From UBA10649 sp964597445 (lineage in GTDB: Bacteria; Actinomycetota; Actinomycetes; S36-B12): a stretch of DNA of 64,000 bases. The stretch lies in contig CAZQXO010000003.1 in NCBI GenBank assembly GCA_964597445.1, forward strand, positions 1-64,000. The letters run 5' to 3'. The position numbers and the translations under genes are program-made. Each line of letters starts with the position of its first letter. Position 1 is the first letter of the stretch. Below are positions 8,124 to 17,691 of the stretch, piece by piece. The notes below the pieces were generated by a model. That model saw only the letters and a list, made by a program, of their open reading frames with translations, made no database searches and was not told where the DNA came from.

Positions 8124-9506
8124 ATGAAGCCCGCCGTGATCGGCCTGGGTGTCGGTGCCGCTGTGGGCACCGTGGTCGCCCTCGCCTCGCGCGGTCCGAC
8201 GCTCGTCGAGTGGCCTGCTCCCGTTCGTCGAGCCTTCCCGTTCGTGCTCGGCGGCCTCGCCGGCGGCGTTGCCGGGGTGAAGACGGGCACGACGCTCTCG
8301 CTCCTGCGCGCGGCCTCGGGGCGTGGACCGGGTCCGGTCACCTCCCTCGCTCCCGTCGTCGTGGTCGGTGCCGTGGCGGCCGGTGTCGCGGTGGCCGGGA
8401 ACATCGCGGCCCGGCGGGTGCTCGGTGGGCTCGTCGAGCAGGGGCGTGACCTCGATGAGGCCTACACCGAGCCCCCGGACGACCCTGACGTCTCCGGCAG
8501 TCCCTCCTCGGTCGTGACGGTCCGCGAACTGGGGCGTGAGGGTGCCCGGTTCGTCAACTACGTCTCAACCCCGGACGCCATCCGGGAGGTGACGGGTGCC
8601 GAGCCGGTGGCGACCCCCGTACGGGTGTTCGTCGGCGTCGATGCGGCGCCGTCCCCCGAGCAGCGCGTGGGCCTGGCCATGGCCGAGCTTCGTCGCACGG
8701 GTGCCTTCGACCGCGGCACGCTCCTCATCGAGGCGCCCGCCGGCACCGGCTATGCGAACTCGTTCCCGGTCGACGTCCTCGAACTGCTCACGCGTGGTGA
8801 CTGCGCTGCCGTCTCGATCGCCTACGGACTCCTGCCGTCCTTCCTCTCCTTGGGCAAGGTGGGAGAGGGGGCCCGCACGCAGAAGCTGCTGCTCGATGCG
8901 ATCCACGACGAACTGCAGGGCCGGACGAACCGGCCGCGCCTCCTCGTCTACGGAGAGAGCCTCGGTGCCGAGGTGCAGCAGTCGGCCATCCCTGCCGGAC
9001 CCCTCGACCTCGACCACTACGGGATCTCCGCAGCACTGTGGGTCGGCACGCCCGGAGGGGAGCGGGCCGACGTCTTCCATGCCCTGTGTGGAGGGGAGTC
9101 CTACACCGTCGACCGGCCGGAGCAGCTTCCCGATCCCGTTCCGTCACCGCGGCCGCGGGTGTGGTTCCTCGAGCACGACGGCGATCCCGTCGTGCGCTTC
9201 CGGCCCCTGCTCCTGCTGCATCGGCCCCCGTGGCTTCCGCGCGACGGCCGGCGCGGGCGCAACATCCCGGCCTCGATGACGTGGAAGCCGGGGATCACCT
9301 ACGCCCAGGCCTTCGTCGACACGATGTTCGCCACGCATGTCCGGCCCGGCCTGTTCGAGAGCCTCGGGCACGACTACCGGGCTGACCTCGGTGCCGTCAC
9401 GACCATGGCATTCGACCTGCCGTCGGACCCGGCCACCTCCGAACGCCTCGAGGCGTACCTGCGGCGCACCGAGGTGGAGCGGGCCCAGCGGCTGGGCGAG
9501 GCGTAG
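8124..9506 (+). CDS. Membrane-anchored alpha/beta hydrolase (PF10081-type)
   Basis: A 460-residue protein matching the actinobacterial Abhydrolase_9 family, formerly DUF2319. The N-terminal third has membrane helices (about residues 5-22, 36-52 and 75-95). The hydrolase domain (about 165-455) carries the nucleophile elbow GESLG with Ser279, an acidic residue in LEHDGDPVVR, and a histidine in SLGHDYRAD as the likely catalytic base. The substrate is not known; relatives in mycobacteria are membrane enzymes of lipid or cell-envelope metabolism. It follows ndk by five bases and is probably in the same unit. Its product could equally be a thioesterase or lipase. Confidence 0.8.
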   Translation: MKPAVIGLGVGAAVGTVVALASRGPTLVEWPAPVRRAFPFVLGGLAGGVAGVKTGTTLSLLRAASGRGPGPVTSLAPVVVVGAVAAGVAVAGNIAARRVLGGLVEQGRDLDEAYTEPPDDPDVSGSPSSVVTVRELGREGARFVNYVSTPDAIREVTGAEPVATPVRVFVGVDAAPSPEQRVGLAMAELRRTGAFDRGTLLIEAPAGTGYANSFPVDVLELLTRGDCAAVSIAYGLLPSFLSLGKVGEGARTQKLLLDAIHDELQGRTNRPRLLVYGESLGAEVQQSAIPAGPLDLDHYGISAALWVGTPGGERADVFHALCGGESYTVDRPEQLPDPVPSPRPRVWFLEHDGDPVVRFRPLLLLHRPPWLPRDGRRGRNIPASMTWKPGITYAQAFVDTMFATHVRPGLFESLGHDYRADLGAVTTMAFDLPSDPATSERLEAYLRRTEVERAQRLGEA

Positions 9507-9536
9507 CCGCCGGTCGGGGGAATCCCTCACTACGGC

Positions 9537-9542
9537 TAGACT
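9537..9542 (+). promoter_or_regulatory. -10 hexamer of the mreB operon
   Basis: TAGACT, the same hexamer used at valS/folC, predicts a start about 44 bases before mreB. The leader contains GAGGAAG as ribosome binding site. Confidence 0.45.
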
Positions 9543-9592
9543 GTGGTGGTTCACCGCGGGCTTTCCGCCCCACGAGGAAGGGCCACTTCCCC

Positions 9593-10639
9593 ATGGCTGC
9601 TTCATCCGCCTTCGGCGGCTCATCGTTCGTCGGCCGCGACATGGCCGTCGATCTGGGCACGGCCAACACCCTCGTGTACGTGCGCGGCCGTGGCATCGTC
9701 CTGAACGAGCCGTCGGTGGTTGCCATCAACAGCAACACGGGCGGCATCCTCGCTGTGGGGTCGGAGGCCAAGCGGATGATCGGCCGGACGCCGGGCAACA
9801 TCGTCGCCATCCGTCCGCTCAAGGACGGCGTCATCGCCGACTTCGACACCACCGAGCGCATGCTTCGGTACTTCATCCAGAAGGTTCACCGCCGTCGACA
9901 TCTGGCGAAGCCGCGTCTCATCGTGTGTGTTCCGTCCGGCATCACCGGAGTCGAGCAGCGCGCGGTCAAGGACGCCGGCTATGCCGCAGGCGCACGCAAG
10001 GTGTTCATCATCGAGGAGCCGATGGCCGCGGCGATCGGCGCGGGGCTGCCGGTGCACGAGCCGACCGGCAACATGGTGGTCGACATCGGCGGCGGCACGT
10101 CCGAGGTCGCCGTCATCTCCCTCGGCGGCATCGTGTGCTCGCTCTCCGTGCGCGTCGGCGGGGATGAGCTCGACAACGCGATCATCCAGTACGTCAAGAA
10201 GGAGTACTCCCTCATGCTGGGGGAGCGCACCGCGGAGGAGATCAAGGTCGCCATCGGCTCGGCGTTCCCGATGCCGGACGAGCCGCATGCGGAGATCCGC
10301 GGGCGCGACCTGATCACGGGCCTCCCGCGAACGATCGTCGTCTCGGCGGAGGAGATCCGTCGGGCCATCGATGAGCCGGTGCATGCGATCGTGGACGCCG
10401 TCAAGGCGACTCTCGACCGGACGCCGCCGGAGCTCTCGGGCGACATCATGGACCGCGGCATCGTCCTGACCGGCGGCGGCGCCCTCCTGCGGGGCCTCGA
10501 TGAGCGCCTGCGTCACGAGACAGGCATGCCCATCATCATCGCCGACCGACCGCTGGACTGCGTTGCGCTCGGCTCGGGCAAGTGCGTCGAGGAGTTCGAC
10601 GCCCTCCAGCAGGTCCTCATCTCCGAGCCGCGCCGGTAG
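9593..10639 (+). CDS. mreB: Rod shape-determining protein MreB
   Basis: A 348-residue actin-like ATPase that polymerises under the membrane and steers lateral wall synthesis. Actin-fold motifs are in order: phosphate-1 DLGTANTLVYV (about residue 20), connect-1 EEPMAAAIGAGLPV, phosphate-2 VVDIGGGTSEVAV, adenosine motif VLTGGGALLRGL, and connect-2 near the end. Length is normal. The ribosome binding site GAGGAAG lies 13 bases before ATG 9593. It heads the elongasome cluster mreB-mreC-mreD-PBP2-rodA. Confidence 0.97.
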   Translation: MAASSAFGGSSFVGRDMAVDLGTANTLVYVRGRGIVLNEPSVVAINSNTGGILAVGSEAKRMIGRTPGNIVAIRPLKDGVIADFDTTERMLRYFIQKVHRRRHLAKPRLIVCVPSGITGVEQRAVKDAGYAAGARKVFIIEEPMAAAIGAGLPVHEPTGNMVVDIGGGTSEVAVISLGGIVCSLSVRVGGDELDNAIIQYVKKEYSLMLGERTAEEIKVAIGSAFPMPDEPHAEIRGRDLITGLPRTIVVSAEEIRRAIDEPVHAIVDAVKATLDRTPPELSGDIMDRGIVLTGGGALLRGLDERLRHETGMPIIIADRPLDCVALGSGKCVEEFDALQQVLISEPRR

Positions 10640-10690
10640 TTCCCCCGGGGTCTGCGCGCGGCCCCCGGCAAGGCAGGCCAGACTTCTCCC

Positions 10691-11692
10691 ATGTTCTCCC
10701 GCCGCACGCGCCTCCTCCTCGGGGTGCTCGTGGTGGCCTCGCTGACCTTCATGATCCTCGACCTGCGTGGTGGGGAGGGGCCCTTCGCGAGCGTCCGGAA
10801 CGCGGGAGCGAATGTGCTGGGGGGCCTCGAGCGGGTCGCGGCGACGGTGTTCTCCCCGATCACCGGTGCGGGGAGCTGGTGGTCGACGATGCGCGATCAG
10901 GCCGGCCAGATCGAGACCCTCACCCGCGAGAACGAGTCACTTCGCGGGCAGCTGCAGACCCTGGAGAGCGATCGGTCGCGGGCGGCTGCCCTCGATGGTC
11001 TCCTCAAGGTCGCGGGAGTGGGTCAGTATCGGTTCGTCCCGGGGGAAGTCATCGCGATCGGCCCGGCCCAGGACTTCTCGTGGACGCTGACCATCGACGC
11101 GGGACGCAACGACGGCATCGAGCCCGACATGTCCGTGATCAACGGTGCCGGACTCGTCGGCCGGGTGCTGAAGACCACCGCCGACACCAGCACGGTGGTC
11201 CTCCTCGTGGACCAGGGATCCGCGGTGGGCGGTCGCATCGCCGGCACCGGTGAGATCGGCATCGTCTCGGGCACCGGGCGACAGGACGAGCTCGAGTTCG
11301 AACTGCTCGACCCGCTTGCCGACGTGCGGGTGGGCGACGCGCTCGTCACCTTCGGCTCCAAGGGCGGTCGCCCCTACGCGCCGGGCCTCCCGATCGGCGA
11401 GGTGGTCGAGGTCCGCGGCACGGGTGGCCAGCTGACGCGCATCGCCCGCGTGCGCCCCTACGCCGACATGTCCCGGATCAGCGTCGTGGGCGTGGTCACG
11501 AAGCCCCCGCGGACCGACCCCCGGGACTCCGTCCTCCCCGCCTCGGAGGGCATCGACGTCCTCCCGAGTCCGGCGCCCCTCGGCGGTGACGGCGACGCTG
11601 AGGTCCCTGTGCCCAACCTCGCCGATCCCGGTGTCCCGGCCGCTCCGGAGGAGGAGACGGCAGCGGTTCCCGTCGAGGAGCCGGTGCCGTGA
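10691..11692 (+). CDS. mreC: Rod shape-determining protein MreC
   Basis: A 333-residue bitopic membrane protein that couples MreB to PBP2 and RodA. Residues 6-24 form the single transmembrane anchor. A coiled coil (about 70-100, QIETLTRENESLRGQLQTLE) precedes two six-stranded beta barrels (about 115-275). The proline- and glutamate-rich tail after residue 280 is a disordered extension. A CAGACT hexamer (10679-10684) ends six bases before the ATG, so mreC may also have its own leaderless promoter besides read-through from mreB. It overlaps mreD by GTGA. Confidence 0.92.
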   Translation: MFSRRTRLLLGVLVVASLTFMILDLRGGEGPFASVRNAGANVLGGLERVAATVFSPITGAGSWWSTMRDQAGQIETLTRENESLRGQLQTLESDRSRAAALDGLLKVAGVGQYRFVPGEVIAIGPAQDFSWTLTIDAGRNDGIEPDMSVINGAGLVGRVLKTTADTSTVVLLVDQGSAVGGRIAGTGEIGIVSGTGRQDELEFELLDPLADVRVGDALVTFGSKGGRPYAPGLPIGEVVEVRGTGGQLTRIARVRPYADMSRISVVGVVTKPPRTDPRDSVLPASEGIDVLPSPAPLGGDGDAEVPVPNLADPGVPAAPEEETAAVPVEEPVP

Positions 11693-12204
11693 TCTGGCGG
11701 CAGGCCATCATCATCGGCACGTTCGTGCTGATGGCGGTGCTCGTCGAGATCACCCTGCTGTCGCGTCTGGGCATCCCCGGAGCAACGCCGGACCTCGTCG
11801 TCGTGACCGTGGTCGCCCTCGCCCTCACCATGGGCCCGGTCCAGGGGGCCGTCGCGGGCTTCGTCGCCGGCGTGCTTCTCGACATGGCCCCTCCCGGCGA
11901 CACCCTCATCGGCGTGAACGCCCTCGTGTACGTGGGTATCGGCTTCGTGACGGGAATCGCGGTCGATCCCCGCGATCGCACCATTCCGGTCATGATGGGC
12001 ATGGTCGGCCTGTCGACGGGGGCGGCTGTGCTCCTGATCGCCGGGCTCGACACGATGCTGGGCAGCGATCGCGTGGACTGGGAGCAGATCCCCGTCCTGA
12101 CCCTCACGTCGGCGCTGTACGGCGTGATCCTGGCCCCGCTCGTCATCCTGCTGACGCGCGCCGTGGTCCGGAAGGCGACCCCGGAGGTGGCGGTCGACGT
12201 CTGA
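11689..12204 (+). CDS. mreD: Rod shape-determining protein MreD
   Basis: A 171-residue integral membrane protein with about five helices, the usual MreD size and hydrophobicity. It begins IWRQAIIIGTFVLMAVLVEITLL-like and has the family's pattern of a conserved acidic residue region TPDLVVVTVVALAL and GFVAGVLLDMAPPG. It works with MreC in the elongasome. The GTG at 11689 sits within the mreC stop, so the two are translationally coupled. A 156-base interval separates it from the PBP2 gene. Confidence 0.88.
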   Translation: MIWRQAIIIGTFVLMAVLVEITLLSRLGIPGATPDLVVVTVVALALTMGPVQGAVAGFVAGVLLDMAPPGDTLIGVNALVYVGIGFVTGIAVDPRDRTIPVMMGMVGLSTGAAVLLIAGLDTMLGSDRVDWEQIPVLTLTSALYGVILAPLVILLTRAVVRKATPEVAVDV

Positions 12205-12360
12205 CGGACACGTCCGTGGCTCCGGGATTTTTCACCCTAAACCGGACGAAACGGGTCAGTCGGAACGGGTCCTGCTGCCATCGCGTCGTACCGTCGTCTC
12301 CGGGGGACGGCAGGTCGGGACGATCCGACCGGGCAGCAGAGCAGGACGGGAGGTGCGTCG

Positions 12361-14511
12361 GTGAGCGAGCGCTCCAACCTGCGCCTGCTCGTCCTGGCGG
12401 TCCTCATGGTGTCCCTCCTGGGGACTCTCGTGGCCCGGGCCTTCTACCTGCAGGTGATGGAGGGGGCGGAGTACCGCGCAGCGGCCGCCGACAACACGGT
12501 CCGCGAGGTGGCGGAGCCGGCGGTCCGCGGCATCGTCCTCGACCAGGCGGGCCGCCCTCTGGTGTCCAATCGGACGACGGTCGTGGTCACCGTTGACCGT
12601 CAGGCCCTGGCACAGGAGCCGAACGGCGGTGCTGCGGTGATCACGCGGCTCGCCAAGATCCTGGACACCCCTCGCGAGAAGATCCAGGAGCGTCTCCTCA
12701 CCTGTGGTGCCGAGGGAGCGAAGCCGCCGCCGATCTGCTGGAACGGCTCGACGTACCAACCTGTTCCTGTCGCCAGCGACGTCGACACCCAGACGGCACT
12801 GAGCATCATGGAACGTCGTCGGGAGTTCCCGGGGATCTCGGCGAAGCTGGAGGCGGTGCGTGAGTACCCGGCTCCCTTCAACGTCAACGCGGCGCACATC
12901 CTCGGCTACCTGGGGCCCGTGACCGAGGAGCAGATCGCCGACCAGGGTGACACCGAGGCGTTCGACCGGCTCCGTCGCACGGATGTGGTGGGACGGTCCG
13001 GGCTCGAGCGGCAGTATGACGAGGTGCTGCGCGGCAAGCCGGGCATCACGACCCTCGCGGTCGATACCGCCGGCCGTGTCACCGGAACCCTGGACGAGCG
13101 CGCCCCCGAGCCCGGTGACTACCTCGTCACCAGCATCGATGCGAAGCTGCAGTCCGTCGTCGAGCAGCAGCTCCTCGCCGCCGTGCGGCGCGCCCAGTCG
13201 CAGGGGTACGCGGGTTCCTCCGGTGCCGCGGTCGTAGTCGAGGTCGACACGGGACGAGTGCTGGCCATGGCCAGCTACCCCACCTACGACCCCTCCATCT
13301 GGATCGGCGGGGTGACCAAGAAGCAGTTCCAGCAGCTCATCGATGATGAGTCCCTCTCGTCGAATGCGTACCAGGGCCAGTTCGCGCCCGGCTCGACCTT
13401 CAAGGCCATCAGCACGGCAGCGGCGGGCATGGACAACTTCGACCTGTATGGGATCTACCCGTGCCCTTCCCGGGTGAAGGTCGGCGGGCAGACCTTCCGC
13501 AACTACGAGTCCAACGCCTACGGCCCGATCTCGCTGACCCGCGCCCTCGAGGTGTCGTGCAACACCGTCTTCTACGACATCGCCCGTCGCATGTGGCAGG
13601 AGGCCGGGGGTCCCGATGCGGGCATCGATGCCCCCGATCCCGTGGCCGAGGCGGCGACCTCGTTCGGCCTCGGCGCCCGCACGGGCATCGACCTGCCGGG
13701 CGAGTCCGCGGGTCGGGTGGCCAGCCGCGCCTTCAAGTACGAGAACTGGGAGGAGAAGAAGGACACCTGGTGCCGCAATGCCGAGGAGGGCTACCCGGAG
13801 ACCCGCAAGACCGATCCGAAGATGGCCGACTACTACACAGCGCTGGATCGGGAGAACTGCACGGACGGGTACCAGTGGCGCGCCGGCGATGCCCTGAACG
13901 CCGCGATCGGGCAGGGCGACACGACGGTCACCCCCCTTCAGATGGCCATGGTCTACGCGGCCATCGCCAACGGGGGCACGCTCTACCAGCCGCAGGTGGC
14001 CAAGGGGATCATCTCCGCGGAAGGCGAGGTGGTCGACACGTTCGCCCCCATCGTCACGCGGCGGGTCGACGTATCGAGGAAGGCCCTGCGCTTCCTGCGC
14101 GACTCGCTCCCCGGCGTGACGACGGAGGGCTCCGGTGAGACACCGTTCATCGGCTTCCCCCTGGACCGCATCCCGATCGCGTCCAAGACCGGATCCGCGC
14201 AGGTGACAGGGGACAAGGCGTCGACGTCGTGGTTCGCGTCGTACGCGCCGGCCAACGATCCCAAGTACGCGGTGGTCATGATGGTGACGGAGGGCGGGAC
14301 GGGGTCCAAGACCTCCGGTCCGAGCGTCCGCAAGATCTTCGAGGCACTCTTCGGGGTCCGGGGCTCGGCGATCGACCCCCGGTCGAGCGTGCTCATCGGC
14401 GGCGCTCCCCAGAGCGCCCTGCCGGAGGTCGGCTCGGACGGAATCCCCGTCGGTCCCCGCGGGCGGCAGGCTGGTGTGGCGGACGTCCGTGCGTCAGGAT
14501 CGCAACCATGA
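12361..14511 (+). CDS. mrdA: Penicillin-binding protein 2 (elongasome transpeptidase)
   Basis: A 716-residue class B PBP that crosslinks peptidoglycan during side-wall growth. One N-terminal transmembrane helix (about residues 5-24) is followed by the PBP dimerisation domain (about 50-220) and the transpeptidase domain (about 260-650). The active site motifs are SxxK with Ser345 and Lys348 in GSTFK, SCN in EVSCNTVFYD, and KTG with Lys609 in SKTGSAQV. An insertion after SCN (DTWCRNAEEGY, RENCTDGY) has two cysteines that could pair. GTG 12361 follows GGGAGG. The upstream 156 bases hold a repeated ACGGGTC pattern but no certain promoter. Overlaps rodA by ATGA. Confidence 0.94.
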   Translation: MSERSNLRLLVLAVLMVSLLGTLVARAFYLQVMEGAEYRAAAADNTVREVAEPAVRGIVLDQAGRPLVSNRTTVVVTVDRQALAQEPNGGAAVITRLAKILDTPREKIQERLLTCGAEGAKPPPICWNGSTYQPVPVASDVDTQTALSIMERRREFPGISAKLEAVREYPAPFNVNAAHILGYLGPVTEEQIADQGDTEAFDRLRRTDVVGRSGLERQYDEVLRGKPGITTLAVDTAGRVTGTLDERAPEPGDYLVTSIDAKLQSVVEQQLLAAVRRAQSQGYAGSSGAAVVVEVDTGRVLAMASYPTYDPSIWIGGVTKKQFQQLIDDESLSSNAYQGQFAPGSTFKAISTAAAGMDNFDLYGIYPCPSRVKVGGQTFRNYESNAYGPISLTRALEVSCNTVFYDIARRMWQEAGGPDAGIDAPDPVAEAATSFGLGARTGIDLPGESAGRVASRAFKYENWEEKKDTWCRNAEEGYPETRKTDPKMADYYTALDRENCTDGYQWRAGDALNAAIGQGDTTVTPLQMAMVYAAIANGGTLYQPQVAKGIISAEGEVVDTFAPIVTRRVDVSRKALRFLRDSLPGVTTEGSGETPFIGFPLDRIPIASKTGSAQVTGDKASTSWFASYAPANDPKYAVVMMVTEGGTGSKTSGPSVRKIFEALFGVRGSAIDPRSSVLIGGAPQSALPEVGSDGIPVGPRGRQAGVADVRASGSQP

Positions 14512-15680
14512 GCGGAATCCTGACCACGGATCCCGGCGTCCGGACCCTGACGCGGCAGAGCGGCTACTGGCGTGATCTCGATTGGATCCTGCTCATCGCT
14601 GCGCTGGCCACCACGGTGTTCGGGTCGATGCTGGTGTGGTCTGCAAGCCGTGCCGACATGGCCTCGCCGGGGGATCCGCAGTCCTACCTGAAGCGTCACG
14701 TCATCAACATCGTCATCGGCCTCGCTCTCGGGTGGTTCGCGTCCCGACTCGACTACCGATGGCTGCGGGCCTACACCCCGATCATCTACGGGGGGTCGGT
14801 GTTCCTGCTGCTGCTGCCCTTCGTGCCCGGGCTCGGCACCACCATCGCCGGTGCGCGTGCATGGATCGACCTCCCAGGCGGGATGACCATCCAGCCCTCG
14901 GAGTTCGCCAAGGTGGCCGTCATCATGATGATGGCTGTGCTGCTGTCGGAGCGACGCGACATCGAGAGCGAGCCGCGAGACCGCGACATCATCCTGTCGC
15001 TGGGCGTCGCGCTCCTGCCCATCCTCATCATCCTGGTGCAGAACGACACCGGCACCGTCCTCGTGATGGGTGCGGTCGCACTGTCGCTCATCGCCGTCTC
15101 GGGTGCGCGAACCCGCTGGCTGGTCGGACTCTTCGCGGGGGCCATCGGAGGCGTGCTCATCGCCGTGCAGCTCGGCCTGCTGAAGGAGTATCAGGTCCAG
15201 CGGCTCACCTCGTTCATCAATCCGGGTGACGATGTCACGAGTGCGGCCTACAACGCGAATCAGGCCCGCATCGCCATTGGTGGAGGAGGCTGGTCGGGTT
15301 ACGGACTCTTCGAGGGTCCGCAGACGCAGGGCAAGTTCGTGCCGGTCAACGAGAGCGACTTCATCTTCACGGTGGTGGGGGAGGAGCTCGGCTTCGTGGG
15401 CAGCGCCCTTCTCCTCCTGCTCCTCGGCGTGATCCTCTGGAGGGCGGTCATGATCGCCTTCCGCGCCGACGACATGTACGGACGCCTCGTCGCCACGGGC
15501 ATCGTCGCGTGGTTCGGCTTCCAGATGTTCGAGAACGTGGGGATGAACCTCGGGATCATGCCCATCACCGGCATCCCTCTGCCCCTGGTGTCGGCGGGGG
15601 GAACCTCCATGATGGCGACGTGGATCGCCATCGGCCTGCTCCAGAACGTGCGCCTGCACGCTGTTCGCGCAGGCTCCTGA
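14508..15680 (+). CDS. rodA: Rod shape-determining protein RodA (SEDS glycosyltransferase)
   Basis: A 390-residue SEDS protein that polymerises lipid II into glycan strands, paired with the upstream PBP2. About ten membrane helices are visible. Conserved SEDS features are the QPSEFAKVA motif, the catalytic-site acid in LVQNDTGTVLV, the large outer loop with NANQARIAIGGGGWSG, and the C-terminal PLPLVSAGGTSM. ATG 14508 overlaps the PBP2 stop. It ends the mre cluster; the following gene has its own -10 hexamer. Confidence 0.94.
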   Translation: MSGILTTDPGVRTLTRQSGYWRDLDWILLIAALATTVFGSMLVWSASRADMASPGDPQSYLKRHVINIVIGLALGWFASRLDYRWLRAYTPIIYGGSVFLLLLPFVPGLGTTIAGARAWIDLPGGMTIQPSEFAKVAVIMMMAVLLSERRDIESEPRDRDIILSLGVALLPILIILVQNDTGTVLVMGAVALSLIAVSGARTRWLVGLFAGAIGGVLIAVQLGLLKEYQVQRLTSFINPGDDVTSAAYNANQARIAIGGGGWSGYGLFEGPQTQGKFVPVNESDFIFTVVGEELGFVGSALLLLLLGVILWRAVMIAFRADDMYGRLVATGIVAWFGFQMFENVGMNLGIMPITGIPLPLVSAGGTSMMATWIAIGLLQNVRLHAVRAGS

Positions 15681-15714
15681 CCGTCGCGGGGGCGGGCGCC
15701 GGGGGAAGCGCAGG

Positions 15715-15720
15715 TATCCT
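15715..15720 (+). promoter_or_regulatory. -10 hexamer of the radical SAM gene (leaderless)
   Basis: TATCCT ends six bases before GTG 15727, placing the predicted transcript start on the start codon. Confidence 0.55.
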
Positions 15721-15726
15721 CCTCGC

Positions 15727-17688
15727 GTGACAACTCCCGGCGCCAGCGTCTTCGACCGCCTCGAGCGGCTCCTGCCCTTCGTGTCCAAGCCGATCCAGTA
15801 CATCGGCGGTGAGGTCAACGCCGTCACGAAGGCCTGGGACGACGTCGAGGTCCGTTGGGCGCTGATGTACCCGGACGCCTACGAGGTCGGTGCCCCGAAC
15901 CAGGGCGTCCAGATCCTCTACGAGGTCCTGAACGAGCGGCCGGATGTGCTGGCCGAGCGCACGTATGCGGTGTGGCCGGATCTCGAGGCCCTCATGCGCG
16001 CCAACGACGTGCCCCAGTTCACCGTCGATGCGCATCGACCCGTCGGGGACTTCGACGTGCTCGGCCTGTCGTTCAGCACCGAGCTCGGGTACACCAACAT
16101 GCTCACCGCCCTCGATCTCGCGGGCATCCCGCTGCAGGCGTGCGACCGCGGAGAGTCCGATCCGATCGTCGTCGCCGGCGGCCATGCCGCCTTCAACCCG
16201 GAGCCCATCGCGGACTTCATCGATGCTGCTGTGCTCGGTGACGGCGAGGAGGCCGTCCTCCTCATCACCGACATCATCAAGACGTGGAAGGAAGCGGGGC
16301 GGCCCGGCGGTCGAACCGGGCTGCTGCGTGAACTGGCCCTGACCGGTGTCATCTACGTCCCGCGCTTCTACGACGTCGAGTACCTCGAGGACGGTCGCAT
16401 CAAGCGCGTGACGCCGAACGATCCCGACATCCCGTGGCGCGTGCGCAAGCACACCCTCATGGATCTTGACGAGTGGGCCTACCCGAAGAACCCGCTCGTG
16501 CCCTTGGCGGAGACCGTCCACGAGCGCATGAGCGTGGAGATCTTCCGCGGCTGCACGCGCGGGTGCCGGTTCTGCCAGGCCGGCATGATCACGCGCCCCG
16601 TGCGCGAGCGCAGCATCACGGGAATCGCCCAGATCGTCGAGAACGGGCTGGAGAAGACGGGCTACGAGGAGGTCGGGCTGCTGTCGCTCTCCAGTGCCGA
16701 TCACTCGGAGATCGCTGACGTCGCACGCAACCTCGCCGACCAGTACGAGTCCAGCCAGGTGTCGCTGTCCCTCCCGAGCACTCGGGTGGATGCCTTCAAC
16801 GTGGACCTGGCGAACGAGCTGTCCCGCAACGGTCGGCGCAGCGGACTCACCTTCGCCCCCGAGGGGGGCAGCGAGCGCATGCGCAAGGTCATCAACAAGC
16901 AGGTGACCGAAGAGGACCTCATTCGCACGGTGACCACGGCCTACGCCGGCGGATGGCGCCAGGTGAAGCTCTACTTCATGTGCGGGCTGCCCACGGAGAC
17001 CGACGAGGACGTCCTGCAGATCGCCTCCCTCGCCCGCGAGGTCATTCGCGCGGGGCGCGAGGTGACGGGTCGCAAGGACATCCGGTGCACGGTCTCGATC
17101 GGCGGGTTCGTGCCGAAGCCGCACACGCCGTTCCAGTGGGCGGCCCAGCTCGACCACGAGTCCACGGACGCGCGGCTGCGCAAGCTGAAGGACGCCATCC
17201 GCAACGATCGGGAGTTCGGCAAGTCGATCGGCATGCGTTACCACGATGGCAAGCCCGGCATCGTCGAGGGGCTCCTCTCGCGTGGTGATCGGCGGGTCGG
17301 CTCGGTCATCCACCAGGCTTGGCGCGATGGTGCGCGATTCGACGGCTGGAGCGAGCACTTCTCGTTCGATCGCTGGATGGCGGCAGCCGAGAGCGCCCTG
17401 GCGAACCAGCCGGTGTCGGTCGACTGGTTCACGACGCGCGAGCGCGAGCGCAGCGAGGTGCTGCCGTGGGAGCACCTCGATTCCGGGCTGGACATCGAGT
17501 GGCTCTGGGACGACTGGCAGGACGCCCTCGCGGAGATCCCTGTCGATGACTGCCGCTGGACGCCGTGCTTCGACTGCGGGGTCTGCGATCAGCTCGACAC
17601 GGAGATCCAGATCGGGCCCACGGGGGTCGTGAGCCTGCCGATGCCGTCCCTCCCGCCGTCGCCGGTGCTGGCGGCGCGGGAATCCTGA
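15727..17688 (+). CDS. TIGR03960-type B12-binding-like radical SAM protein
   Basis: A 653-residue protein of the family called TIGR03960, usually linked with DUF2344. An N-terminal Rossmann-like, B12-binding-type domain (about residues 30-220) precedes the radical SAM core (about 265-500). The cluster-binding motif is CTRGCRFC near residue 277. The core continues with LSLSSADHSEI and the barrel segment LTFAPEGGSERMR. The C-terminal region ends in a second cysteine group, CRWTPCFDCGVC, which could hold a metal or an auxiliary cluster. The reaction is not known to me. It is followed after three bases by the DUF2344 partner and then RNase E, an arrangement conserved in actinobacteria that hints at RNA or ribosome modification; this is inference. 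Confidence 0.85.
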   Translation: MTTPGASVFDRLERLLPFVSKPIQYIGGEVNAVTKAWDDVEVRWALMYPDAYEVGAPNQGVQILYEVLNERPDVLAERTYAVWPDLEALMRANDVPQFTVDAHRPVGDFDVLGLSFSTELGYTNMLTALDLAGIPLQACDRGESDPIVVAGGHAAFNPEPIADFIDAAVLGDGEEAVLLITDIIKTWKEAGRPGGRTGLLRELALTGVIYVPRFYDVEYLEDGRIKRVTPNDPDIPWRVRKHTLMDLDEWAYPKNPLVPLAETVHERMSVEIFRGCTRGCRFCQAGMITRPVRERSITGIAQIVENGLEKTGYEEVGLLSLSSADHSEIADVARNLADQYESSQVSLSLPSTRVDAFNVDLANELSRNGRRSGLTFAPEGGSERMRKVINKQVTEEDLIRTVTTAYAGGWRQVKLYFMCGLPTETDEDVLQIASLAREVIRAGREVTGRKDIRCTVSIGGFVPKPHTPFQWAAQLDHESTDARLRKLKDAIRNDREFGKSIGMRYHDGKPGIVEGLLSRGDRRVGSVIHQAWRDGARFDGWSEHFSFDRWMAAAESALANQPVSVDWFTTRERERSEVLPWEHLDSGLDIEWLWDDWQDALAEIPVDDCRWTPCFDCGVCDQLDTEIQIGPTGVVSLPMPSLPPSPVLAARES

Positions 17689-17691
17689 CCT